Source: Amycolatopsis rifamycinica (GTDB taxonomy: Bacteria; Actinomycetota; Actinomycetes; Mycobacteriales; Pseudonocardiaceae). From it: a stretch of 64,000 nucleotides of DNA. Made by a program: the position numbers and the translations under genes. Positions within the stretch are counted from its first letter, which is position 1, and each line of letters begins with the position of its first letter. The notes under the pieces were generated by a model that saw only the letters and a list, made by a program, of their open reading frames with translations, had not been told where the DNA came from and made no database searches. Positions 21,283-30,782 of this stretch are shown piece after piece. Location of the stretch: the NCBI RefSeq assembly GCF_000695625.1, contig NZ_JMQI01000014.1, forward strand, positions 62,001-126,000. Reading direction: 5' to 3'.

Positions 21283-22446
21283 ATGACGCAGGCCGTGCGG
21301 CACGAGGAGATGCGCGCCCGCAACCTCGAGGTCGTGCTCGGCGCCGTCAGCCGCGGCGGTCCACTGACCCGGGCCGCGCTCGCCGAGGTCACCGGCCTGA
21401 CCAAGTCGACCGTGAGCAAGCTGGTCGGCGACCTGGTCGACGCGGGCCTGCTCGCCGAGACCGGGCCGGCGCGGGTGGGCGAACGCGGCCGGCCGGGCGT
21501 GGCGGTCGTGCTCAGCGGGGCCCGCGTGGCGTCGCTGGGCCTGGAGATCAACGTCGACTACCTCGCGGTGCGCGTGCTCGACCTCACCGGCGAAGTCCGG
21601 GTCGCCGCCCGCCGCGAACGCGACAACCGCGGCTCGCGGCCGAAGAAGGTCCTGGGTGAGCTGCAGGAGCTGGCGCTGGACGCGCTGGCCGAGGCCCACC
21701 GGCTGGGACTGGAGGCGGCGGGCGCGGTGCTGGCGGTATCCGGCCCGGTCGGCGACGGCGTGCTGTTCAGCGCCCCCAACCTCGGCTGGCAGGACGTCCG
21801 CCCGGCCGACCTGCTGCGGCTGCCGGTCCCGGTCGAACTCGACAACGAGGCGAACCTCGCGGCCCTCGGCGAGCTCTGGTACGGCGACGGCGAACGCGAT
21901 TTCCTCTACGTGTCGGGCGAAATCGGCATCGGCGCCGGCCTGGTCGTGCAGGGCACGCTGTACGCGGGGGCGACGGGCCTGGCCGGCGAGCTGGGACACG
22001 TCGTGGTGGCGCCGGAGGGAGCGGCCTGCCGCTGCGGCGGCAGCGGGTGCCTGGAGACCTACGCCGGCCAGGAGGCCTTGCTGGCGGCGGGGAACGCCCC
22101 TTCGGTACCGGCGTTGCTGGCGGCCCTCGAAGACGGCGACGAGACGGCGCTGGCGGCGTGCACGGCGGCGGGCCGCGCCCTCGGCATCGCCCTGACGTCG
22201 GCGGTGAACCTCCTGGACCTCGACCGCATCGTCCTGGGCGGGGTGTTCACGCAGCTGTACCCGTGGGTGTCCGGGCCGGTGTCGGAGGTCCTGGCCACCC
22301 GCCTCGGCGGCCTGCGCGGCACGCCCCCGGTGCTGTCGGCGTCCCGCCTCGGCGGTGACGCGGCCACCCTCGGCGCGGCCGGCCGGGTGATCCACCGCGT
22401 GCTGGCGGACCCGGCCCCCTTCGTGACCCGGGCGCAAGAGGCCTGA
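21283..22446 (+). CDS. ROK family transcriptional regulator (XylR-like)
   Basis: A 387-residue repressor. Residues about 10-70 form a winged HTH (LTRAALAEVTGLTKSTVSKLVGDLVDAGLL), followed by the ROK sugar-kinase-like domain with the DNEANLAALGE motif (about 186), the ExGH zinc motif LAGELGHVVV (about 238) and the cysteine cluster CRCGGSGCLE (about 252). Proteins of this type bind xylose and control xylA. ATG at 21283 has GGGAGGA 4 nt upstream. Divergence from xylA and the operator between them support the assignment. Confidence 0.93.
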   Translation: MTQAVRHEEMRARNLEVVLGAVSRGGPLTRAALAEVTGLTKSTVSKLVGDLVDAGLLAETGPARVGERGRPGVAVVLSGARVASLGLEINVDYLAVRVLDLTGEVRVAARRERDNRGSRPKKVLGELQELALDALAEAHRLGLEAAGAVLAVSGPVGDGVLFSAPNLGWQDVRPADLLRLPVPVELDNEANLAALGELWYGDGERDFLYVSGEIGIGAGLVVQGTLYAGATGLAGELGHVVVAPEGAACRCGGSGCLETYAGQEALLAAGNAPSVPALLAALEDGDETALAACTAAGRALGIALTSAVNLLDLDRIVLGGVFTQLYPWVSGPVSEVLATRLGGLRGTPPVLSASRLGGDAATLGAAGRVIHRVLADPAPFVTRAQEA

Positions 22447-22451
22447 ACGCC

Positions 22452-22490
22452 GTGAAGGCCGCCCCGAAGAACTCTCGGGACGGCCTCCAC
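22452..22490. terminator. Hairpin between convergent ROK and protease genes
   Basis: GTGAAGGCCGCCCCGA (22452-22467) and TCGGGACGGCCTCCAC (22475-22490) pair at 14 of 16 positions with a 7-nt loop. Confidence 0.6.
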
Positions 22491-22501
22491 GAACCGGGGA
22501 A

Positions 22502-25500
22502 CTAGCTCACCGCGTTGATCTGCACCAGCGAGGAGCCGACCGTGACACCGGTGTCGGTCTGCACGGTCAGCTGACCGCGCAGGATCCGGCCCGCGGCCGG
22601 GACGGCGGTGGCCGTCACCGTCGCCGGCACGGTCCACGAGCTGCCCGACGCGCGCAGGGCGTTGGCGTCGGTCACCGCGACCGAACCGAACGCCGGGTTG
22701 GTGAACACGTCGAGGTAGTCGAACTCCGTGGTGCCTGACGGCACCGCGTAGCCGTCGACCAGCGCGACCCACGTGCCCGCGGCCGGGTTGGCCACGGTCA
22801 CCGACTCCTCGGAGTCACCGTCCGCGCTCACCGCCGCCTGCACGCAGGACCCGGTGGTGCAGTTGTAGAGCACCAGGTCCAGGTCGGCGCCGACGTCGGA
22901 CGTCTTGCCGATCGTGACGGTCAGCGACTGCGAGCCCGCCGTCACCGGGATCTGGTACTGCTGCTGCACGCCTTCGGTGATGGACGGCCGCTGCGTCTTG
23001 GCGCTGCCCAGCGTGGCTCCGTTGAGCTTGCCGGTGAACGCGCCGAGCGTGTTCTGCACGGTGTAGGACCGCGAGATCGGCGTGTTCAGCGTGGCGGACG
23101 CGATGACGTCCGGGTTCGGCGAGATCGCCGTGCCCAGCACCGCGGCCGACAGCTTGTACGGCGCTTCGTCCACATCGGACGTCCGCCGCGCTTCGACGGT
23201 GATCTCCCACACGCCCGGCAGCGGGTTGGCGATGGTCCGGCTGGTCGGCGTGCCGCCGGCGCAGCCCGCGCCCGCGTCGGGCAGGTAGCACGCGGTCGTC
23301 GCGGTGCTGGCCTCGGCCGGGACACCGGTCGGGTCGTACCGCAGGAACCGCACCTGGCCCTTGCCCGGGGCGCCGGCGCCGGCGTCCAGGTCCACCTTCA
23401 GCGCGCTGGCGCCCTGCGGCACCCGCACGAAGTAGCTGGTCGCCTGGTTGCGGGCGGCCTTGCCCGCGACGTCGACCTGGAAACCCTTGCCCGCGACGAA
23501 CTCCTGCGGCGCGAAGACCGTGTTCAGGGTCTGCACGTCGATGCCGACGGTCAGCGGGTTGTCCAGGTACAGCAGCGCCGAGTGGACGCCGGTGCTCTTC
23601 GGGTTCACGGTGACCTTGAACGAAACCGGCGTGTTCAGCGGCAGGGCCACCGTCGAGCCGGAGGAGAACGTGCCGTCGTTGCCGACCCACCGCACGAAGT
23701 ACGGCACCGGGTGCGCCGCGCCCGTGGTGCGGGTGATCGTGTACGTCCGCGTGTAGGCCTTGCCGACGGTCACGCCCTCGCGGTCGTGGATGCCCACGCC
23801 CGTGTTCGGCTTGGCCAGCAGGCCCGACAGCGCGGTGTGCACCTCGACCGACGTCGAAACGGCGTCCGGCTTCGGGTTGAGCGACAGCGCGACGAACGCG
23901 GCCGGGACGTTGAACAGACCCGCGCCCTGTGCGTACGCGCCGATGCCCGGCACGAACCGCGCGGTCGACTTGATCGCCGCGCGCAGCTGCGCCACCGGCG
24001 GCCGCTGGCCGTTGTGGGTCGCCTTGTACGCGCTCACCAGCAGTGCCGCCGCGCCGGTCGCCTGCGGCGCCGCCATCGACGTGCCCTGCAGCATCGCGTA
24101 GCCGGCCGGCAGGGGGTACGTGCCGGCCACCGGGCTCGGCTGCTCCCACCGCGGAACGGTGGCGATGGCCGCGCCGGGCGCGATGATGTCCGGCTTGAAG
24201 CCGCCGTCCTCACGCGGGCCGCGCGAAGAGAACGGGTGCATCGACTCGGGGTTCTTGGTGACCGAGCCGTAGTTCGACAGCCAGGTCTCCTTGGTGATGT
24301 AGGAGCCGACCGAGATCGCGTCCGTGGCCACCGACGGGTCGCCGACGGTGTTCGCCCCGGCGCCGCTGTTGCCCGCCGAGATGAAGATCTGGACGTTGTA
24401 CTCGGCGATCGTGCGGTTGTAGAGCTCCGCGCGGGCGTTGTTGCCGTCGTTGAGGGCCGGCAGGCCGCCGATCGAGATGTTGATGACGTCGGCGCCGTGG
24501 CTGGCCGCGTAGACGACACCGTCGATCAGGCCGGAGGACGTGCAGCCGGAACTGGTGAGGCACACCTTGACCGCCAGCACCTTCGCACCCGGGGCGGCGC
24601 CGTCCATCTTGCCGCCGAACAGGTCGTTGCCGGCGGCGATGCCGGCGACGTGCGAGCCGTGCTCCGCACCGGCGATGCCGATGCCGACGAAGCCCGGCTT
24701 GTCGGTCTGGACCACGAAGGCCATCCGCTCGGCGATGTCGGTCGCCGGGTTGTCGGTGCCGAAGAAGCCGACGTCGTACTTCTTGTTGTAGTCGGTCATC
24801 GGCTTCTCGTCGGTGAAGTCGCCGTTGCCGTTGAGGTCGACCCGGACCTCCTTGGTGGCGGGGTCGAGCAGCACGCCGAAGGAGTCGGCGCGGTCGCCGT
24901 CGCGGTTGACGTCACCGCCGGTCTCGCTGTCCGCGGCGCCCAGATCGCCCGCGGTCTCGCCGAAGAGGCCGAACGTGTACGGACCACCGGTCGCCGGGGC
25001 CGTCCACGTCCTGCCGTTCGAGGTGAAGGTGCCGGTGTAGGTCTGGGTCGACTGCTTGACCCAGGTGCCGTCGCCGGAGTTGGTGGCGTTGGCGTTGTAC
25101 CAGTCGACGATCTTGCGCTCGCCGTGGCTGGTGGTGGCCAGCGCGGGGGAGTCGAGGTCGACGCCGGAGTCGAGCACCGCGACCGTGGCGTCCTTGCCGT
25201 CCCAGCTGGGCAGGACCTGGCCGAACTGCGCCGCGTAGGTGTCGCCGGTCGGCAGGTACGGGTTGACGCGCGGGGTGTCCTTGCCCGGGGCCGGCTGCGG
25301 CAGCGGGGTCATCGCGCCGTCGGGCTTCGGGTCGTCGCGCACGATGAGCCCGTCGACGTCGACGGCGTTCACCGACTTGAGCTTCGCGGCCTTCTCCGCC
25401 TTGGCGGGCGGGATGGTGACCTTGACGTAGTCGAGCTTCGTGTCGGTCGACTGCACGACACCGCCGAGGGCCTTGAGCTCGTTCACGGCGGTGCCGGTCT

Positions 25501-25735
25501 GGCCCTTTTCCGCGGCGATCAGCAGTGTGACGTCAGGCTTCCCGGCCTTCTCGGCTTCGGCGACGAGCGCGCGGTCGTGCTCGTCGAGGGTCTTGCCGTC
25601 GGCGGCGCCGTTGGTCGGCGGCGCCTGCTGGGCGGAAGCCACCGGAACGGCGACGCCGAGGACGGAGGCGCCGAGTGCGGTGGCGAGGACGGTGATCCCG
25701 GCCCGCCGTCTCCAGCGCGATCTGTGCTGTGTCAC
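22502..25735 (-). CDS. Secreted S8 family serine protease
   Basis: A 1077-residue exported subtilase. Residues 1-36 are a signal peptide (twin basic start MTQHRSRWRRR, cleavage near ASAQQ). A pro-region (about 50-130) precedes the catalytic domain, with Asp about 189 (AVLDSGVD), His about 359 (EHGSHVAG) and Ser about 553 (GTSMAAP). The 170-residue insert between Asp and His is characteristic of the tripeptidyl-peptidase II-like/large actinomycete subtilases. Residues beyond about 640 form several beta-rich domains, including pre-peptidase C-terminal-like repeats (DLDLVLYNCTTGSC, near 960). It probably degrades extracellular protein. GTG at 25735 with AAGGG 9 nt upstream. Confidence 0.93.
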   Translation of the reverse strand: MTQHRSRWRRRAGITVLATALGASVLGVAVPVASAQQAPPTNGAADGKTLDEHDRALVAEAEKAGKPDVTLLIAAEKGQTGTAVNELKALGGVVQSTDTKLDYVKVTIPPAKAEKAAKLKSVNAVDVDGLIVRDDPKPDGAMTPLPQPAPGKDTPRVNPYLPTGDTYAAQFGQVLPSWDGKDATVAVLDSGVDLDSPALATTSHGERKIVDWYNANATNSGDGTWVKQSTQTYTGTFTSNGRTWTAPATGGPYTFGLFGETAGDLGAADSETGGDVNRDGDRADSFGVLLDPATKEVRVDLNGNGDFTDEKPMTDYNKKYDVGFFGTDNPATDIAERMAFVVQTDKPGFVGIGIAGAEHGSHVAGIAAGNDLFGGKMDGAAPGAKVLAVKVCLTSSGCTSSGLIDGVVYAASHGADVINISIGGLPALNDGNNARAELYNRTIAEYNVQIFISAGNSGAGANTVGDPSVATDAISVGSYITKETWLSNYGSVTKNPESMHPFSSRGPREDGGFKPDIIAPGAAIATVPRWEQPSPVAGTYPLPAGYAMLQGTSMAAPQATGAAALLVSAYKATHNGQRPPVAQLRAAIKSTARFVPGIGAYAQGAGLFNVPAAFVALSLNPKPDAVSTSVEVHTALSGLLAKPNTGVGIHDREGVTVGKAYTRTYTITRTTGAAHPVPYFVRWVGNDGTFSSGSTVALPLNTPVSFKVTVNPKSTGVHSALLYLDNPLTVGIDVQTLNTVFAPQEFVAGKGFQVDVAGKAARNQATSYFVRVPQGASALKVDLDAGAGAPGKGQVRFLRYDPTGVPAEASTATTACYLPDAGAGCAGGTPTSRTIANPLPGVWEITVEARRTSDVDEAPYKLSAAVLGTAISPNPDVIASATLNTPISRSYTVQNTLGAFTGKLNGATLGSAKTQRPSITEGVQQQYQIPVTAGSQSLTVTIGKTSDVGADLDLVLYNCTTGSCVQAAVSADGDSEESVTVANPAAGTWVALVDGYAVPSGTTEFDYLDVFTNPAFGSVAVTDANALRASGSSWTVPATVTATAVPAAGRILRGQLTVQTDTGVTVGSSLVQINAVS

Positions 25736-25872
25736 TGAAACGACCCTTCATGAAGAGATGCGTACCGAGCAGTACACAGGGTGGGATGTGCCGCAGCAAT
25801 CAGACAGTTAGCCCATAGACCGCAATTGGTTGCGAGCCAAATGGCCTAATCGGTTGGTCCGTCACCGGAACC

Positions 25873-25894
25873 GGCACTTTCACGTGAAAGTGCC
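25873..25894. repeat. 22-bp perfect palindrome
   Basis: The segment is a perfect palindrome centred on TTCACGTGAA with GGCACT/AGTGCC ends. It lies between the protease promoter region and the TetR operators. It could be an operator, a hairpin or a dispersed palindromic repeat; the class is unknown. Confidence 0.6.
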
Positions 25895-25900
25895 GCCTTG

Positions 25901-25956
25901 CTATACGTGCGTATAGCGCACTACATTCTCGTGTAGTCAGCTACACGTGCGTATAG
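25901..25956. promoter_or_regulatory. Paired TetR operators
   Basis: CTATACGTGCGTATAG (25901-25916) has perfect CTATAC/GTATAG arms; CTACACGTGCGTATAG (25941-25956) repeats it with one change, 40 bp downstream and 7 nt before the TetR start at 25964. A third partial half-site CTACA lies between. The spacing suits two dimers on one face of DNA, controlling the TetR-ABC operon. Confidence 0.7.
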
Positions 25957-25963
25957 GACGAGG

Positions 25964-26584
25964 ATGAACGCCGAAGACCTCACCGCCCGGGCCCGGATCC
26001 GCGACGCCGCCATCCGGCTCTTCACCGAACGCGGCATGGAGAAGACGTCGATCCTGGACATCGCCCAGGAAGCCGGCGTCTCCGGTGGCCTGATCCGCCA
26101 CCACTTCGGCTCCAAGGACGGCCTGCGCGAAGCCTGCGACACCTACGTCTTCGACGAACTGCTGAAGTTCAAGGAGGAGGCGCTCGCCAAGGGGCACGCG
26201 GACCCGGGCTTCGTGCCGACGTTCGACGCCCGGCAGTTGCTGTTCCGCCGGTACCTGGGCCGCGCGATGGTCGACGGTTCGGAAGCCGCGGCCGCGCAGT
26301 TCGTCGGCATCGTCGACGGCACCGAGCGCTACTTCCGCGAAGCGGGGCTCGACGTGCCGGACCCCCGCGGGGTCGGCGCCGCGCTCGCCGCGATGACCGG
26401 CGGGCTGATGATCCTGCAGGACCACGTGGCCCGGGCGCTCGGCGAAGAGCCGGGCACGCACGAGGCGATGCTCCGCATGATGAGCGCGGCCGGGTACCTC
26501 TTCACCCACCCGCTCGCCGGTTCCGAACTGCTCGACAAGGCCCGCGAAGTGCTGGCCACGGAAAGCGCGAAACGGAAGGGATGA
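25964..26584 (+). CDS. TetR family regulator of the ABC exporter operon
   Basis: A 206-residue TetR-type repressor. The N-terminal HTH spans about residues 8-55 ([42 protein letters not shown] layout); the remainder is an all-helical ligand-binding and dimerisation domain. ATG 25964 is close to the operators. The ABC ATPase gene starts 2 nt after its stop, so regulator, ATPase and permease form one operon, the usual layout for self-resistance or drug exporters under autoregulation. The ligand is unknown. Confidence 0.92.
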   Translation: MNAEDLTARARIRDAAIRLFTERGMEKTSILDIAQEAGVSGGLIRHHFGSKDGLREACDTYVFDELLKFKEEALAKGHADPGFVPTFDARQLLFRRYLGRAMVDGSEAAAAQFVGIVDGTERYFREAGLDVPDPRGVGAALAAMTGGLMILQDHVARALGEEPGTHEAMLRMMSAAGYLFTHPLAGSELLDKAREVLATESAKRKG

Positions 26585-26586
26585 CG

Positions 26587-27491
<905 letters not shown>

Positions 27492-27495
<4 letters not shown>

Positions 27496-29054
27496 CCGGG
27501 ACGTGGGCGCTGCTGCGGCTGGTGCTGCGCCGCGACCGCCTGCTCATGCCGCTCTGGATCGTGGGTCTCGCGCTCGCACCGGCCGGGTACCTGTCGTCGA
27601 TCGAGGCGGCGTACCCGGATGCCGCGTCACGGCAGCACTTCTACGACCTCAACGCGTCGAGTGCGACGTTCGTCGTGCGCAACGGCCCGCTCTACGGTGC
27701 CGCGCCGGGGAATCTCCTGGCTTGGCAGTGCGGGTTCGTCCCGGTCGTCGTGGGGCTGATCGCGCTGCTCACCGTTGTCCGGCACACCCGGACCGAGGAG
27801 GAGGCGGGACGCCGTGAGCTCACCGGCGCCACCGTCGTCGGCCGCCACGCGGGGCTGGTCGCGGCGGTGCTCGCCGCCTGCGGTGCGTGCCTGGTGTTCG
27901 GCCTGCTGACCGCGTTCGGCGTCGCCGCCCAGGGTGTGCCCCTGGCCGGTGCGCTGGCCCTCGGGGCGGGATTCGCCTTGGCGGGTTGGGTGTTCGCCGG
28001 CGTCGGCGCGGTCGCCGCCCAGCTCACCTGGGGTGCGGGCGGCGCGCGGGGCCACGGCATCGGGGCGCTGGTGCTGGCGTTCGTGCTGCGTGCGGCCGGG
28101 GACAGCAGCGGATCGGCGGGCTGGCTCGCCTGGCTGTCACCGATCGGCTGGGCGCACCGGCTGCGGCCGTTCGCGGGGGAGCGGTGGTGGGTGCTCGCGT
28201 TGGGCGTCTTCGCGACCGGTTCTTCAGTGGTCGTGGCCGTTGTGCTGGCGGCGCGCCGGGACCTCGGCGCGGCCTTGCTGCCGGTGCGACTGGGCCGTGC
28301 GACGGCGAAGGCGTCGCTGCGCTCACCGCTGGCGCTGGCCTGGCGGCTGCAGCGGGGGACGCTGCTGGTCTGGACCCTCTGCCTGGCGCTCGTCGGGCTG
28401 CTGATGGGTGGGGTCGCGCAGAACGTCGCCGGCCTGATGCGGGACAACCGGGCGGTCGCGGACGTCTTCTCCCGCATGGGCGGCGGCGGTGCGGTGATGG
28501 ACGCGTACCTGGCGGGCACGATGACGTTGTTCGGCCTGGCGGCGGCGGGCTACGCGGTGCAGGCGACGCTGAAGCTGCGTGCGGAAGAAGTGGCGGGCCG
28601 GGCGGAACCGGTGCTCGCGACGGCGGCCGGCCGCGTCGGCTGGGCGCTGACCCACGTGATGTTCGCGGTGCTGGGCCCGGCGTTCGTGCTGGCGGCGACG
28701 GGCTGGGCGACCGGCGCGGCGTACGGCAACGGGCTCGGCCTGGTCCCGGCGGCGCTGGCCCAGCTGCCGGCGGTGTGGGTCCTGACGGGCCTGGCGGTGC
28801 TGCTGACCGGCTTCCTGCCGCGGTATTCGGCGGCGGCGTGGGGACTGCTGGCGGGGTTCCTGCTGCTGTCGCTGGTGGGGACGGCGTTGCGGTGGAACGA
28901 CGTGGTGCTGGGGATTTCGCCGTTCCAGCACTTGCCGCGCCTGCCGGGCGGCACGTTCTCGGCGGGACCGGCGCTCTGGCTGGTGCTGATCGCCGTGGTC
29001 GCGGGCGCGAGCGGGGTGTTCGCGTTGCGGCGGCGGGACATACCGGTGGGGTGA
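27492..29054 (+). CDS. ABC exporter permease (polyketide-exporter type)
   Basis: A 520-residue membrane protein with about 12 hydrophobic helices in two similar halves, as in the COG3559 'exporter of polyketide antibiotics' family. Landmarks are [15 protein letters not shown] at the first helix, [21 protein letters not shown] (about 97) and the second-half counterpart [20 protein letters not shown] (about 360), which marks internal duplication. The GTG start overlaps the ATPase stop. With that ATPase it would form a homodimer-free exporter with a single fused permease. The substrate is unknown. Confidence 0.9.
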
Positions 29055-29257
29055 CAGCCGTGAACGGGCCAGCCACGGTCATCGGCGGCAACCGAGGGAG
29101 TCGAACCCTGCGCGGCTTGTGAAGGCGGCGCTCCTGACCGGCCCTGACCCTTCGGCGGGCGACGGCTGCCATCTGTTCCAACGGTAGCCGAATACCCGCC
29201 CGTTCCTCATCTCAAGCCGTGCTTCACCCGGACGGGCCGGACTGGCAAGGTGTTCGC

Positions 29258-30706
29258 ATGGATGATCTCCTGCTGCGCCGGGTCCGGCCCGGGCTCGGCG
29301 GCGACCTCGCCGACGTCCGGGTGAACGACGGCCGGATCACGTCGATCACCGAACCGGGGTCCACCGGGTTCGCCGCGCGGGTGGTCGACGGGCACGGCGG
29401 GACGCTGCTGCCCGGGCTGGTGGACGCGCACGTCCACGTCGTGCAGTGGGCGACGTTCCGGCGTCGCATCCCGCTCGACGCGGCCCGCTCGGCGGGGGAG
29501 GCGATCGAGCTGCTGCTCGCGCACCTGCTGGCGACACCCGCGCCGCAGACGGAGCTCGTCGTGGGCGCCGGATTCCGCGACGGGCTGTGGCCGGACAAGC
29601 CGCACAAGGACCTGCTGCAGCGGGCGCTGCCCGGGCGCGCGGTCGCGTTGTTCAGCGCGGACCTGCACACGCTGTGGCTGAGCCCGGCGGCGCTGAAACT
29701 GATCGGCCGCGACCACCCGACGGGCGTGCTGCTCGAAGGCGACTGCATGAGCGCCACGGCCCAGCTCCCGACGGCGGCGATCGACGTCCAGGACCGGTGG
29801 GTGGCGGAAGCGGTTTCCGCGGCGGCCGCGCGGGGCGTGACGCAGATCGTCGACTACGAGTACGCGGACACGGTGGCGGACTGGACGCGCCGGGGCGCCC
29901 CGGCCGCGCGGATCTCGTGCGTGATCGCGAAGCACCTGCTGGACCAGACCATCGAGCGCGGCCACCGCACCGGCGACGTCCTGCCCGGCTCCGGCGGGCT
30001 GGTGACGGTCGGGCCGTACAAGCTCTTCGTGGACGGCTCCCTCAACACCCGCACGGCCTACTGCCACGACCCGTACCCGGGCGGGGATTCGCCGGGCTCG
30101 CTGGAACTGCCGCCGGATGAACTGATCCGGTTGATGCGACGCGCTTTCGACCACGGGCTGCTCCCGGCGGTCCACGCGATCGGCGACCGGGCCAACACGA
30201 TCGCGCTGGACGCGTTCGAGGAGGTCGGCTGCCCGGGCCGCATCGAACACGCGCAGCTGCTCTCGCCCGCCGACGTCCCGCGGTTCGCCTCTCTCGGCGT
30301 GATCGCGGCGGTCCAGCCGTCGCACCAGCCGGACGACCGCGACGTCGCGGACCGCCACTGGCACGGCCGCACGTCGCGCGCGTTCCCCTACCGCTCCCTG
30401 CTGGAGTCGGGGGCCCGCCTGGAGTTCGGTTCGGATGCCCCGGTGGCCCCGCTGGACCCGTGGGACGGGATCGCCTCGGCGATCTCCCGCACGGACGACG
30501 ACCGCCCACCGTGGCACCCGGAGCAGGCCATCCCGTTCGCCGACGCCCTGGCGGCGTCCTCGGGCGGCCGTCGCGAAGTGGCGGTGGGGGACGTCGCGGA
30601 CCTGATGGTGACGGCGGCGGATCCCTCGGTCCTGTCCCCGGCGGACCTGCGCGCCCTCCCGGTGACGGCGACGATCCTCGACGGGCACGTCACGCATCAG
30701 GTCTGA
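29258..30706 (+). CDS. Amidohydrolase (YtcJ-like)
   Basis: A 482-residue metal-dependent hydrolase of the amidohydrolase superfamily, amidohydrolase_3/YtcJ type. The metal-binding HxH is in GLVDAHVHVV (about 56), later ligands are in VHAIGDRA (about 307) and IEHAQLL (about 329), and the Asp is in EFGSDAPVAPLDPW (about 393). The composite beta-sandwich is formed by the first ~50 and last ~60 residues (VGDVADLMV). The ATG at 29258 has AAGG 8 nt upstream. The substrate is not predictable. The 203-bp gap upstream holds no gene I can support. Confidence 0.9.
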   Translation: MDDLLLRRVRPGLGGDLADVRVNDGRITSITEPGSTGFAARVVDGHGGTLLPGLVDAHVHVVQWATFRRRIPLDAARSAGEAIELLLAHLLATPAPQTELVVGAGFRDGLWPDKPHKDLLQRALPGRAVALFSADLHTLWLSPAALKLIGRDHPTGVLLEGDCMSATAQLPTAAIDVQDRWVAEAVSAAAARGVTQIVDYEYADTVADWTRRGAPAARISCVIAKHLLDQTIERGHRTGDVLPGSGGLVTVGPYKLFVDGSLNTRTAYCHDPYPGGDSPGSLELPPDELIRLMRRAFDHGLLPAVHAIGDRANTIALDAFEEVGCPGRIEHAQLLSPADVPRFASLGVIAAVQPSHQPDDRDVADRHWHGRTSRAFPYRSLLESGARLEFGSDAPVAPLDPWDGIASAISRTDDDRPPWHPEQAIPFADALAASSGGRREVAVGDVADLMVTAADPSVLSPADLRALPVTATILDGHVTHQV

Positions 30707-30757
30707 GCCAGGGCTTGATTTGTCCACCGGACAACGGAAAAGATCCCACCGTGCATG

Positions 30758-30771
30758 TGACAACGTTGTCA
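30758..30771. promoter_or_regulatory. LacI-type operator before GH92 gene
   Basis: TGACAACGTTGTCA is a perfect 14-bp palindrome with the central CG of LacI-family operators, ending 11 nt before the GH92 start and just before its AGGAGG ribosome site. Repression by a LacI-type regulator encoded elsewhere is inferred. Confidence 0.65.
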
Positions 30772-30782
30772 GGAGGACACGG

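Noticed and set aside
23582..25738. A 718-codon plus-strand frame opposite the S8 protease
   Set aside because: Shadow of the protease gene: Arg/Val/Asp-rich with no motif, while the minus-strand frame has signal peptide and catalytic triad.
29087..29189. tRNA-like element on the minus strand (acceptor-like GGCTACC/GGTTGCC and a GGTTCGACTCCC T-arm)
   Set aside because: The segment is about 103 nt, has a mismatched acceptor, no anticodon stem in the right place and no D-arm; I judge it a chance or a long-dead relic.
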